A DNA stretch of 64,000 nucleotides from Rheinheimera pacifica (lineage in GTDB: Bacteria > Pseudomonadota > Gammaproteobacteria > Enterobacterales > Alteromonadaceae). The notes beneath the pieces are model-generated. The model had not been told where the DNA came from and did not search any database. It saw nothing but the letters and a program-made list of their open reading frames with translations. This document shows, piece after piece, positions 7,676 to 16,432 of the stretch; position 1 is the first letter of the stretch, and each line of letters begins with the position of its first letter. The position numbers were made by a program, and so were the translations under genes. The stretch covers positions 1 to 64,000 of the forward strand of contig NZ_FNXF01000010.1 in NCBI RefSeq assembly GCF_900108485.1. Direction: 5' to 3'.

Positions 7676-9804
7676 TATTGAGCTCGTAACTGCTCTGCAA
7701 CCTGAATGGTGACCCGAGCCACTTCAAACAATTCACTTATAGCAATAGGGCCGGGAGTACCATGCTTTATGGCATCTAAAAATGCCGCGGCACAAGCGTT
7801 TTGACCTTTATCCTGTTTCCATAAGTTCAGCTTATTAAAACCTGGCCAACCAAAACCTTTTAACTTAATAAAATTATCTAACTGCAATACCCTGCCAGCA
7901 GTGAAAACCTCAACCCGTTCTTTTGGAAAGCTTGCTGCACCATTAGCAAAATAATTGATAGTGCCAAAAGAGCCATCAGCAAAGCCTAAAATAATAGCGG
8001 CTTTATCTTCAGTAATCTGCTGGTGTGGATTGTCCCCCATACGGCGAGCTTGCACTGAAACAATTTCAGTACCAGCCAGAAAGCGCATTAAATCAATAAA
8101 ATGACAAGCCTCACCAATAATTCGTCCACCGCCAATCAAATTATCCTGAGTCCAGTGATCAGCTGGAATTCCACCGGCATTCATTGTCATAATAAAAGAC
8201 TTGGGCTCTTTTACTGCACTTAGTAAGGCTTTCATCTTTTGCACTTGCGGTGAAAATCGCCGGTTAAAACCTACCATCAGTTGTGGTTTTATAGCAGCGA
8301 CCTGATATGCGCTTTCAACCTGAGCCAGCTCTTCAGAAGTAATTGCCAATGGCTTTTCGACAAACACGTGCTTGCCTGCTTGTAAAGCATCTATAACAAA
8401 CCGGCTGTGGCTGTTATGTCTGGTAACGATAGCGACAGTATTAATGTCAGGATTATTGATCATCGCTGCAGTATCAGTGGTGGCATGCGAAAAACCAGCC
8501 TTCTCACCATGTACCACGCCATTAATACCACCAGAAGTTGAAATGGTGTGCAACTGCGCACCTGCGGCTTTAAATGCCGGAATTAACATTCTTGATGCAT
8601 AGTTACCGGCGCCGACAAAGCCGACTACCGGCGCACTTTTAAAAAAAGTGGTTTCAGCGGATAACACAACGCTATCGGCGTGGCGGCTGCCAGGCTCACT
8701 GCAATACTGCAGTAAAATACCTAATGCTGTTTTGTCATTGGTCAGAATATCGTATGCATCAATCGCCTTCTCAAACGCAATTTTATGGCTGATTAGCGGC
8801 TTAACATTCACCACACCTGATGACATCATATCGAGAATTGCAACGAAGTTCCGCTGCTCCGTCCACCTGACAAAAGCTTTTGGATAATCATGCCCCTGCT
8901 CTTCATAAGCAGGGTCATAACGGCCTGGACCATAAGAACATGAAACCTGAAAAGTAAGTTCTTTCTCGTAGAAATCTGCACGGTTAAGCTCTAATCCAAC
9001 CACGCCAACCAACACAATGCGCCCGCGTTTACGGCTCATTCTAGCGGCTTGAGTTACCGGATCATTAGACTTGGTTGAAGCAGTAATAATTACCGCATCA
9101 ATGCCGTCACCACCACTAAACGCCATACCCGCAGCAACAGGGTCTTCACCCTGCCCGGGGTTGCAGATTTCAGCACCAAATTGTTTAGCTAATTCCAGTT
9201 TTGACTGGTCGTAGTCAATAGCCAGCACCCGGCAGCCCTGGGCACGCAACATCTGCACAGTCAGCAAACCAATCAGACCTACGCCGGTAACAACAACACT
9301 TTCGCCCAACGTAGGCTGAACTAAGCGAATGCCCTGCAGACCAATACTAGCCACCACCGTAAATACGGCTTCTTCGTTGCTAACATTGTCCGGAACTTTC
9401 GCGCACAAGTTCTTTGCAACTCTTACTACGTCGGCATGAGGTCCGTTTGATAACACCCGATCGCCGGGCTTAAAGCCGTCAACCCCACGACCAACTTCAG
9501 CCACTACACCTACATTGCAATAGCCTAATGGTAAAGGCTGGGCAAGCTTCGATTTAACAGCATCCACTGTGGTCATCAAGCCGTCAGTTTTTACTTTTTC
9601 CAGTACCATTTTCACTTTTTCAGGCTGCTGCCGGGCTTTATCAATCATTGACGCCTTGCCAAAATCTACCAAGCTACGCTCTGTGCCAGCGGAGATCAGT
9701 GTAATAGCGGTATCAATTAATACAGTACCCGAACTCACCTTTGGAGCTGGTGCTTCAGCTATTGTAGTGCCGCCTTTAGCCATGTCTTGCAGAATTTGTT
9801 TCAC
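7675..9804 (-). CDS. bi-domain oxidoreductase: zinc-type alcohol dehydrogenase fused to GFO/IDH/MocA (ZbdP-like)
   Basis: The 709-residue fusion has two NAD(P)-binding units. The first (about 1-365) is a medium-chain dehydrogenase with VVTGVGLIGLLTVQMLRAQG and HADVVRVA. The second (about 385-709) is a GFO/IDH/MocA oxidoreductase with VGFVGAGNYASRMLIPA, VFVEKPLAI (the conserved EKP) and GEACHFIDLMRFL. The start is GTG, overlapping the preceding glycosyltransferase's stop (GTGA). Such fusions are often paired with heparinase-like proteins in O-antigen and capsule loci, as here. A redox step on a nucleotide sugar or lipid-linked sugar is likely; the substrate is unknown. Confidence 0.85.
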   Translation of the reverse strand: MKQILQDMAKGGTTIAEAPAPKVSSGTVLIDTAITLISAGTERSLVDFGKASMIDKARQQPEKVKMVLEKVKTDGLMTTVDAVKSKLAQPLPLGYCNVGVVAEVGRGVDGFKPGDRVLSNGPHADVVRVAKNLCAKVPDNVSNEEAVFTVVASIGLQGIRLVQPTLGESVVVTGVGLIGLLTVQMLRAQGCRVLAIDYDQSKLELAKQFGAEICNPGQGEDPVAAGMAFSGGDGIDAVIITASTKSNDPVTQAARMSRKRGRIVLVGVVGLELNRADFYEKELTFQVSCSYGPGRYDPAYEEQGHDYPKAFVRWTEQRNFVAILDMMSSGVVNVKPLISHKIAFEKAIDAYDILTNDKTALGILLQYCSEPGSRHADSVVLSAETTFFKSAPVVGFVGAGNYASRMLIPAFKAAGAQLHTISTSGGINGVVHGEKAGFSHATTDTAAMINNPDINTVAIVTRHNSHSRFVIDALQAGKHVFVEKPLAITSEELAQVESAYQVAAIKPQLMVGFNRRFSPQVQKMKALLSAVKEPKSFIMTMNAGGIPADHWTQDNLIGGGRIIGEACHFIDLMRFLAGTEIVSVQARRMGDNPHQQITEDKAAIILGFADGSFGTINYFANGAASFPKERVEVFTAGRVLQLDNFIKLKGFGWPGFNKLNLWKQDKGQNACAAAFLDAIKHGTPGPIAISELFEVARVTIQVAEQLRAQ

Positions 9805-10703
9805 TCTAACATCTCTTTTAACTTAGTTTTTAACTGTTCAAAATTACCATACGGGTAAATAAAACAATCAGACGGACGAGGCGCAGCATCAGATGCGAGG
9901 ACCTTGCATCCAAAGTGAATAGCCTCACGAACACAAACACTGTCACCATCATATGGTGTCAAACGAAGACAAATAGCACCTTTCCTAAACACTGGCCACA
10001 GTTGCTTTTGCCCTGTAAACAGACATAACTTACCTTCTTTGACAAATCTTTCAATATCGCTAACTAAACTAGCAGGCATATCAGCAGGATTGTAATCCGC
10101 AACCGCCAAAAGTAGTTTTACATCATCCACTCGCTTCAATAGCTCAACACTATCGTGGATACCGTAGACATCTGTTTCATTATAAGGAATGAACTTCCAG
10201 GCTGAATTGACAACAAAAACACCTTCTTCTATAAAATCCAGCACTTCTTGACTATAAGAACTCAATATACTATTCAGCTCATTTTCGTCAGGGACTATAA
10301 AAGGTGAAACCACATCTACAGTAACGCCATCGGGATAGAACTTTTTAAGCTCTGGCTTAACAACATAAACTTTAAATGCGCGCTTTATAAAAAACAATAA
10401 AACCTTCTTTTTAAATCCAACGTAATGTCTGGAAGCGTTATGATCAATAAAAATACATCTACTCAACTTACCAAAAATAAAAAAAACGAACACAACTAGC
10501 AAGTTTAAACTATTAACCTCATACATATCAGCTTCAGATCTAAACAAATCAAACGGAAAAAACCGATCCGAAAAGTCTAGCTTCTCGACAGCCGCCCCCT
10601 GCGCCTTCAGCAGAGACAAGCGCCTTGAGACATAGATACTTACGCCTCCAACCGGTGGCGGATAGCGGCCTGCAACTGACACTTTAAGATTCTTAACACT
10701 CAT
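9801..10703 (-). CDS. glycosyltransferase-like protein (GT4/GT-B type)
   Basis: This 300-residue protein starts with VSVAGRYPPPVGGVSIYVSRRL. The PPxGGVSxY stretch is the N-terminal signature of many GT4 glycosyltransferases. The C-terminal half has a donor-site-like segment, LTPYDGDSVCVREAIHFGCKVLASD, resembling the S-x-E-A...G pattern. It is shorter than typical GT4 enzymes (350-400 aa). It is AT-rich compared with the genes to its left and overlaps both neighbours. It is probably a transferase for one O-unit residue; donor and linkage cannot be told. Confidence 0.68.
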   Translation of the reverse strand: MSVKNLKVSVAGRYPPPVGGVSIYVSRRLSLLKAQGAAVEKLDFSDRFFPFDLFRSEADMYEVNSLNLLVVFVFFIFGKLSRCIFIDHNASRHYVGFKKKVLLFFIKRAFKVYVVKPELKKFYPDGVTVDVVSPFIVPDENELNSILSSYSQEVLDFIEEGVFVVNSAWKFIPYNETDVYGIHDSVELLKRVDDVKLLLAVADYNPADMPASLVSDIERFVKEGKLCLFTGQKQLWPVFRKGAICLRLTPYDGDSVCVREAIHFGCKVLASDAAPRPSDCFIYPYGNFEQLKTKLKEMLE

Positions 10704-11796
10704 TATTTATAATATCCAAATACTTACAAACCGCCACTTCATCTGCATAATTATATGAAGAATATAACTTAGCATTACGACATAAATTATCATATTCTTC
10801 TTCAGGAATATTTAAGGCAACATTCAAAGCATTTGCCAAACTCGATGGATTACTCAGGTCTACCAGGAAGCCAGAGCAAGACTCTTTTACAATTATAGGA
10901 TGATCGTTAATATTGCCAAGTATTACTGGAGTTCCTGCCGATAAAGCCTCAGCAACTGCATTGGCAGATGATTCGAAACGAGAAGGATGCAACAAGAAAA
11001 ATACTTTACTTAAAATAGTTTCAACATTACTAACCGGGCCATGAAAAATCAGATTATCTTGCAATCCGTTAAGCAGAAGTTTTTCTCTTGCAATATTCAA
11101 TTCAGAAGACTCGTAAATATGACCATACCAATTAATAACCGGAGGATCTGACTTGAACCTTACTTTATAATCAATAATAGAATCAACAACATAAGAGAAA
11201 TTCTTGAATGGTGTTGTATGTGAAAAAACAGCGAAAACCTTCTCGCTATAGGTAGCACTGTTTTTAACGACATCATGGAAAACTTTAGGCACCGCATTAG
11301 CAATGTACCTGACTTTTTCTGAACCAAACCTGGCCGCAAGCACCTCTGTTTGCGCGATAGAGTTCGAAGTAATGAAGTCACAAAGTTTATGAAGGTTTTG
11401 CTTGACAAAGTATCCGGGACCTTTCTTCTGTAAAGCCAGAGAACTTCGTTCAGAATAGCAGAGCGTTGTCTTATGAAAATAAAGTAAAGATGCTAGCTCC
11501 AAATATAAACCGGGAGTATCTAAAAAACCAAAAACTGCTTTATATCTGTAATTATAGAGCAAATATAGAATCTTAAAAGGAACAGTAATACCGAGCTTTG
11601 TTCGTTTAGAAAGCTCATGCACTACAACTTCGCTCCGCAGAGCATATCGATGATGATCATATTGAGGATAATATACAACAATATGCACATTAAAACCTTT
11701 GTTAGAAAGGCCATTCGCAAGGTTGACGACCTGCCGTTGAGCGCCGCCGGAGCCGAAATGGTCAATAACAAAAAGTACATTTTTATTGTCAAGCAT
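10693..11796 (-). CDS. GT4-family glycosyltransferase
   Basis: This 367-residue GT-B enzyme has a clear GT4 layout: DHFGSGGAQRQVVNLANGL at the N-terminus, NAVPKVF (acceptor/domain linker), and the E-x7-E type donor site in HPSRFESSANAVAEALSAGTPVILGN, followed by SGFLVDLSNPSSLANAL. It would add one sugar to the growing O-unit on the cytoplasmic side. It overlaps the next gene by 11 bp and follows the acetyltransferase gene by 6 bp. Base composition is AT-rich, as in the rest of the O-unit block, which points to horizontal acquisition. Sugar specificity is unknown. Confidence 0.85.
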   Translation of the reverse strand: MLDNKNVLFVIDHFGSGGAQRQVVNLANGLSNKGFNVHIVVYYPQYDHHRYALRSEVVVHELSKRTKLGITVPFKILYLLYNYRYKAVFGFLDTPGLYLELASLLYFHKTTLCYSERSSLALQKKGPGYFVKQNLHKLCDFITSNSIAQTEVLAARFGSEKVRYIANAVPKVFHDVVKNSATYSEKVFAVFSHTTPFKNFSYVVDSIIDYKVRFKSDPPVINWYGHIYESSELNIAREKLLLNGLQDNLIFHGPVSNVETILSKVFFLLHPSRFESSANAVAEALSAGTPVILGNINDHPIIVKESCSGFLVDLSNPSSLANALNVALNIPEEEYDNLCRNAKLYSSYNYADEVAVCKYLDIINNEC

Positions 11797-11802
11797 AGTA
11801 AT

Positions 11803-12339
11803 TCAACTTGGGTTCTTCTTAAAAATAACTATACCAGGCGATATAACTGCCACGGAGTTATCAGGCACATCCTGATTCACAACTGCATTCGCACCAATAG
11901 AGACATTACTCCCGACAAATATCTTCCCAAAAACTTTGGCTCCGGGAGCGATATAGACATTATCGCCAATAACCGGCACACCACGCTTAATCCCTTTTCC
12001 GGATACGCCAATAGTAACGCCTTGTGAAATACTCAAATTTTTACCCGCCTTAACTTGGCTGGAAATAACAATACCACCATTATGGCCAATATAGAGTCCG
12101 GGGCCGATATCAGCAGCTCTGGGAATTTCTATGCCCCATTTACTTCGCATGCGATGATACTGCAATAGGTAAAACGGTTCTAATAAAATGCGTGTGAAAA
12201 TGTTTTTCTGTGACAACCATTGGCCAAACCGATAAGTAACAACAGCATGACATCCGGGGGTACGATAGCACCCTAACACCTTTTTCAGCCTCCCGCCGTC
12301 GACTAACTCATATGTCCGTAACAAATCGTCTTTAAGCAT
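11803..12339 (-). CDS. hexapeptide-repeat acetyltransferase, serine O-acetyltransferase-like
   Basis: This 178-residue protein belongs to the LbH_SAT group (CysE-like fold) of acyltransferases. A short helical N-terminus is followed by a left-handed beta-helix (about 80-165) with GLYIGHNGGIVI, the catalytic-type His in YIGHNGG, and SISQGVTIG. In polysaccharide loci such CysE-like proteins usually O-acetylate the repeat unit or its precursor rather than serine, and the long CysE N-terminal domain is missing here. The setting between Wzy and a glycosyltransferase supports this. The target hydroxyl is unknown. Confidence 0.78.
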   Translation of the reverse strand: MLKDDLLRTYELVDGGRLKKVLGCYRTPGCHAVVTYRFGQWLSQKNIFTRILLEPFYLLQYHRMRSKWGIEIPRAADIGPGLYIGHNGGIVISSQVKAGKNLSISQGVTIGVSGKGIKRGVPVIGDNVYIAPGAKVFGKIFVGSNVSIGANAVVNQDVPDNSVAVISPGIVIFKKNPS

Positions 12340-12347
12340 AGTACCTC

Positions 12348-13580
12348 TTAATATCCATTGGCCTTGTCTTCCTTTCTTGACAGGTGCAGCATGACAAGAA
12401 GAACAAAGGGGTATGTAACCTTGCTAATAAATGGTTCTTTATATTCAACAATGAAAAGCGGGAAAAAGAATAACAAACATAGTATTAAATTACGTTTTGA
12501 TCTCAGCTTGGCAATGTTAGTAACAAGATATGAGAAAAATGAAATATAGAAAAGCACTGCAAAAACCAAGCCGAAACCATAGTAGGTTTGTATGTAGCCT
12601 ATATCACTGCCAGATGCGTTATAACCATACTGATCTGAAGCAAGACCAGTGCCCACAAATGTAGAAGCATCGATAACAGGAATAGGCATTTCTTTCAAAG
12701 CACTTAAAGACGCGTCATCGCCTTCAATAAAAAGGGAGAATGAACGCTGCAAAGGATAAGCTATCGACTCAAAATCTATATCAACATACAAAAAAATACT
12801 AAAAGAAAAAAACAGTAGCGTAATAAAAACAAATACGGTACTTTTAATATCTCTGGCTCCGATAAGAACAAATGTCATAATGCTATACGCTGACAAGAAA
12901 AGACCTATTTTACCAACAAACAAACATGAGAATGTAATGAATAATGCAGAAAATAAAAATAATAGCTTAGCCCGAAGTGAAGTAGCCATCCAGTAAAGAG
13001 CCATACTGCTAAAAGTTCCTATAGACAGTGCAAGTGCCAATGTAGCTCCAGAGCCGGTTGAAAAGCCGGGTACTCTGAAAGGATCTTCGAAGGGAATATT
13101 TCCGCTATTAAACATTACTCCCGATAACCACTGCCGATACTCCGGGCTAAAGAACGAAAAATACACCAATATTGCTTGAATGACTGCGCAAGCTGCAATA
13201 ACACGTAAAAAATGCTTGACATCTCTGAAGAAAAATGATGCCCCTACAGCAAGATATACCGTAAAAACAAGAAAGACGATGATCTTGCTTAACATGCCTA
13301 AATCTGTAGGCAGCAGAAAAGACTGAATGCCGACGTAGATCAAAATAAAAATTTGAGCAAGATAGAAAAATACGTTCTCTTTCACATCCTTGGAAAAAAA
13401 ATAAGCTATTTTTATCCCAGCGAAAATAGTACAAATAATAAAAACCAGTCTTATTGCGGGCATCCATTCCAGACCGATGAATTTCAAGTTAAAAACAAAA
13501 GAAAATGTAAGTACTAAAAGTAGAGCTTTAAATAAAATACCTTCCTTTGATATTCTAACTGTCAGCGTTGGCACTTTCAT
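12348..13580 (-). CDS. wzy: O-antigen polymerase-like integral membrane protein (probable Wzy)
   Basis: This 410-residue protein has about ten hydrophobic segments spread over its length and a larger hydrophilic loop (about residues 270-330, between the helix ending near 'FLYVDIDF' and 'IGYIQTYYG'). That is the usual Wzy topology. Wzy polymerases share little sequence, so the call rests on topology and on being the only such protein in a locus that also has Wzx and Wzz. It would join O-units on the periplasmic side. It overlaps the AsnB-like gene by 4 bp. Confidence 0.72.
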   Translation of the reverse strand: MKVPTLTVRISKEGILFKALLLVLTFSFVFNLKFIGLEWMPAIRLVFIICTIFAGIKIAYFFSKDVKENVFFYLAQIFILIYVGIQSFLLPTDLGMLSKIIVFLVFTVYLAVGASFFFRDVKHFLRVIAACAVIQAILVYFSFFSPEYRQWLSGVMFNSGNIPFEDPFRVPGFSTGSGATLALALSIGTFSSMALYWMATSLRAKLLFLFSALFITFSCLFVGKIGLFLSAYSIMTFVLIGARDIKSTVFVFITLLFFSFSIFLYVDIDFESIAYPLQRSFSLFIEGDDASLSALKEMPIPVIDASTFVGTGLASDQYGYNASGSDIGYIQTYYGFGLVFAVLFYISFFSYLVTNIAKLRSKRNLILCLLFFFPLFIVEYKEPFISKVTYPFVLLVMLHLSRKEDKANGY

Positions 13581-15484
13581 TGCTTTTCATACCAAGCATT
13601 AAACATGATTACAGACCATAGCAAAGTGCTCCAGTCTGCTATGTGTAATTTATGCTGTTGCCAAATACCTGAAACAAACTTAACATCGAAAATACCATCA
13701 TCCTCAAGGCGATTTTCAGATAAAAGTTGTTCTGACCAGTCCAAAAGAGGCCCTCTAAGCCAGTCGGCTAAAGGTATTGCGAAGCCCATCTTTGGTCTGT
13801 CGATAAGATTTTTGGGTACTTTTCTATACAACAACTCGCGAAGTAAATACTTACCCTTGCCGTCGTACCTGTGAATATCTACCGGAACCCGCCAGGCAAA
13901 CTCAGCAATACGATGATCTAACAACGGGATACGCCCCTCTAAAGACGATGACATAAATGCTCTGTCTACTTTAACCAAAATGTCATCTGGCAAATACTGG
14001 AGCGTATCTGAAATCATCATATGTTCATAAAAAGCATCGCCGGCCAGCTGGCTTTTATCGTACACAGTTGCTACACCATCAGCACCTTTTATAACCTGCT
14101 CACAATTTTCCAAAGACGAAACAGACCGTTTATAAAAATCCTTAAACTCAGAACAGCCCAGATAATCTAAAGTTCGAATCAAGCCTCTCGGGGTGTTAGA
14201 CAAGACTCTGTCGTAGGCTATGTTATAGCGAGGTGGGATTAGCGTAGATGCACTTCCAATAAGTGAGCGAAAAGTGCGAGGTACTTTACTAATTGATTTC
14301 CAACGCTTTACCGTTCTTTCATAACGTCCATAACCACAAAATAATTCATCCCCGCCATCTCCCGATAGTGCAACAGACACTTTCTTCTTGGCTAGAGCGC
14401 CCACGATAACTGTTGGGATCTGTGAAGAGTCCGCAAAAGGCTCATCATATATATCGGGTAGCGTGGGTACTACATCTAGTAGATTGCTTTCATTAATGTA
14501 ATACTCCGTATGATTTGTTCCTAAATAATCAGCTATATTCTTAGCAAATTTAGCTTCATTAAACTTCTCATCGTCAAATCCTATTGTAAACGTGTTAACA
14601 GGAACGGATGACTGTGATTGCATATATGCTGTTACGATTGATGAGTCGACACCACCAGAGAGAAAAGCACCAAGAGGAACATCAGCTTTAGACTGCAACT
14701 CAACGCTGTCATTAATAAGAGCATCCAGTTTAAACAAAGCGGCGTCTGGTTTACTTATTTTATCTTCAGATTGTGTAGATAAAATGGATGCTTCCAAAGA
14801 CCAATAAGCTTTTGGCTGAGAAAATACCAGTCTGTCACGGTTAAAAGCTATCTCCAAATAACAGCCGGGCATCAGTTTATAAGTATTAACATAAATACTA
14901 TGGGGCGCAGGAATATAGCCATGCCGTAAATACAAACCGAGCGCATTCCGGTCTATTTCCTTATCAACATCGGGGTGAACCGCCAGAGCACCTAACTGAG
15001 ATCCAAAAACAATACCGTCTTCTGATTTAGAGTAATACAGCGGTTTCTCACCAATTCGATCGCGCGCAAGGAACAGTTTCTTTTCCTGTTTATCCCATAA
15101 AGCAAAGGCAAACATCCCGACAAACTGCTTAAGTGAATTTTCAACGCCCCAAACTTCAATAGCAGCGAGTAGAACTTCAGTATCAGAATCGCTGTAAAAA
15201 ACTTTTCCCAGCCTTACAAGCTGCATTCTCAAATGCTGAAAGTTATATATTTCACCATTAAACACCACCACAAAACGGCCAGAAGCTGAATGCATAGGTT
15301 GATGTCCCAGTGGAGATAGATCATGGATAGATAGCCGTTGATGCCCAAAAGCAATCCTGCCATCCAGCCAGATCCCTGAATCATCGGGTCCTCTATGGCT
15401 GATTTTACCTAGCATACTTTGTAAAACTAAATCCGGCTTGAGCTGAGATGACTTAGCTGCGATAAATCCTGAGAAACCACACAT
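13577..15484 (-). CDS. asnB: glutamine-hydrolysing asparagine synthase-like amidotransferase
   Basis: This 635-residue class II amidotransferase begins MCGFSGF, so after removal of Met the catalytic nucleophile is Cys. The glutaminase domain (about 1-210) shows ISHRGPDDSG and FNGEIYNF. The synthetase domain has the ATP pyrophosphatase P-loop LSGGVDSS and SGDGGDELFCGYGRY. In O-antigen and capsule loci such enzymes usually amidate uronic acid carboxyls or act on an amino sugar instead of making free asparagine. Two UDP-sugar dehydrogenases in this locus would supply uronates. This role is inferred; true asparagine synthetase activity remains possible. Confidence 0.88.
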   Translation of the reverse strand: MCGFSGFIAAKSSQLKPDLVLQSMLGKISHRGPDDSGIWLDGRIAFGHQRLSIHDLSPLGHQPMHSASGRFVVVFNGEIYNFQHLRMQLVRLGKVFYSDSDTEVLLAAIEVWGVENSLKQFVGMFAFALWDKQEKKLFLARDRIGEKPLYYSKSEDGIVFGSQLGALAVHPDVDKEIDRNALGLYLRHGYIPAPHSIYVNTYKLMPGCYLEIAFNRDRLVFSQPKAYWSLEASILSTQSEDKISKPDAALFKLDALINDSVELQSKADVPLGAFLSGGVDSSIVTAYMQSQSSVPVNTFTIGFDDEKFNEAKFAKNIADYLGTNHTEYYINESNLLDVVPTLPDIYDEPFADSSQIPTVIVGALAKKKVSVALSGDGGDELFCGYGRYERTVKRWKSISKVPRTFRSLIGSASTLIPPRYNIAYDRVLSNTPRGLIRTLDYLGCSEFKDFYKRSVSSLENCEQVIKGADGVATVYDKSQLAGDAFYEHMMISDTLQYLPDDILVKVDRAFMSSSLEGRIPLLDHRIAEFAWRVPVDIHRYDGKGKYLLRELLYRKVPKNLIDRPKMGFAIPLADWLRGPLLDWSEQLLSENRLEDDGIFDVKFVSGIWQQHKLHIADWSTLLWSVIMFNAWYEKQ

Positions 15485-15499
15485 AATTCGCTATTAACC

Positions 15500-16432
15500 T
15501 TAAAATTTTCTATTTTTTATTTGTCGTGCAATTTTAATACACCACATCAAAACCGGCATAGAGCGAGTCCAATATAATACTTTATGTAGCAAGCTAGCAT
15601 ACTGAAATTCATCTGCATTGAGCTTAATGCGCTTTTTATAACCTTCAACATCACCACTGAAATACCTAGAAAAAGCAAAAGTCAGGTGTCGTTTAATTTG
15701 AGCCGTTCGAACAAGTGCTGCAGAGATGCCATTTTCCAGAGCGAGGTCGTATGCGGCATCGTAAAACTTTTCTATTCGATCACGATAAATCGGATTAGAA
15801 GAAACTCCGCCTGCGTGTACTCTATAACCAGCCAACACGGATTTGTTAAGATGGACTGGTCCCTTAAAAGCAGTGTGTAAATGGACATAAAAGTCAACCG
15901 CTTCAAAACCCAAAGGATAATCATGTCTACAAGAGCGCCTATACATAACGCTACTGTGGATAAAATAGGTACCCAATTTCAGTAAATCCGTCACAGATGC
16001 TATCTCAGGCAAAGCTGGAGAGTCTCCAATAATATCACCGCTACCAATAACTGCAGCTGCGTGTACGGACATAGAATATTCTGGATTACGGTCAAGAAAG
16101 TCAGCCTGAGTCTGCAACTTATCTGGTAAGAAAGTATCGTCACCATCGCAATGACAAACATACTCTCCCAATGCCAGTCTATGAGACTCAAAGTAATTAG
16201 CCCCAGCACCAACATTTTTTGACCGAAGTACAGGCTTTATAAACCCATACTTTTCAGAGAACAACTTTATGATCTCTGGTGTATTATCAGTTGAACAATC
16301 ATCACTCACAATGACTTCATAATTAAAACTTGTTTTTTGATCAGCTATACTTTGCAAACATTCAGCAATGTAATTTTCCTGATTATAAGTAACAACGCAT
16401 ACTGAAACTTTAGGCTGCTGCATAGGAATCAA
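15500..16432 (-). CDS. GT2-family glycosyltransferase
   Basis: This 310-residue inverting GT-A enzyme has PKVSVCVVTYNQENYIAECLQSI, EVIVSDDCSTDNT and the metal-binding D-x-D-type motif in HCDGDDTFLPDKL (residues about 93-99), all classic GT2 features. The likely start is TTG, overlapping the wzx stop (TTGA), with AGAGG 5 bp upstream; an ATG three codons on is an alternative. The C-terminal part (about 220-310) is basic and partly hydrophobic. It probably adds an O-unit sugar; the donor is unknown. Confidence 0.87.
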   Translation of the reverse strand: MIPMQQPKVSVCVVTYNQENYIAECLQSIADQKTSFNYEVIVSDDCSTDNTPEIIKLFSEKYGFIKPVLRSKNVGAGANYFESHRLALGEYVCHCDGDDTFLPDKLQTQADFLDRNPEYSMSVHAAAVIGSGDIIGDSPALPEIASVTDLLKLGTYFIHSSVMYRRSCRHDYPLGFEAVDFYVHLHTAFKGPVHLNKSVLAGYRVHAGGVSSNPIYRDRIEKFYDAAYDLALENGISAALVRTAQIKRHLTFAFSRYFSGDVEGYKKRIKLNADEFQYASLLHKVLYWTRSMPVLMWCIKIARQIKNRKF

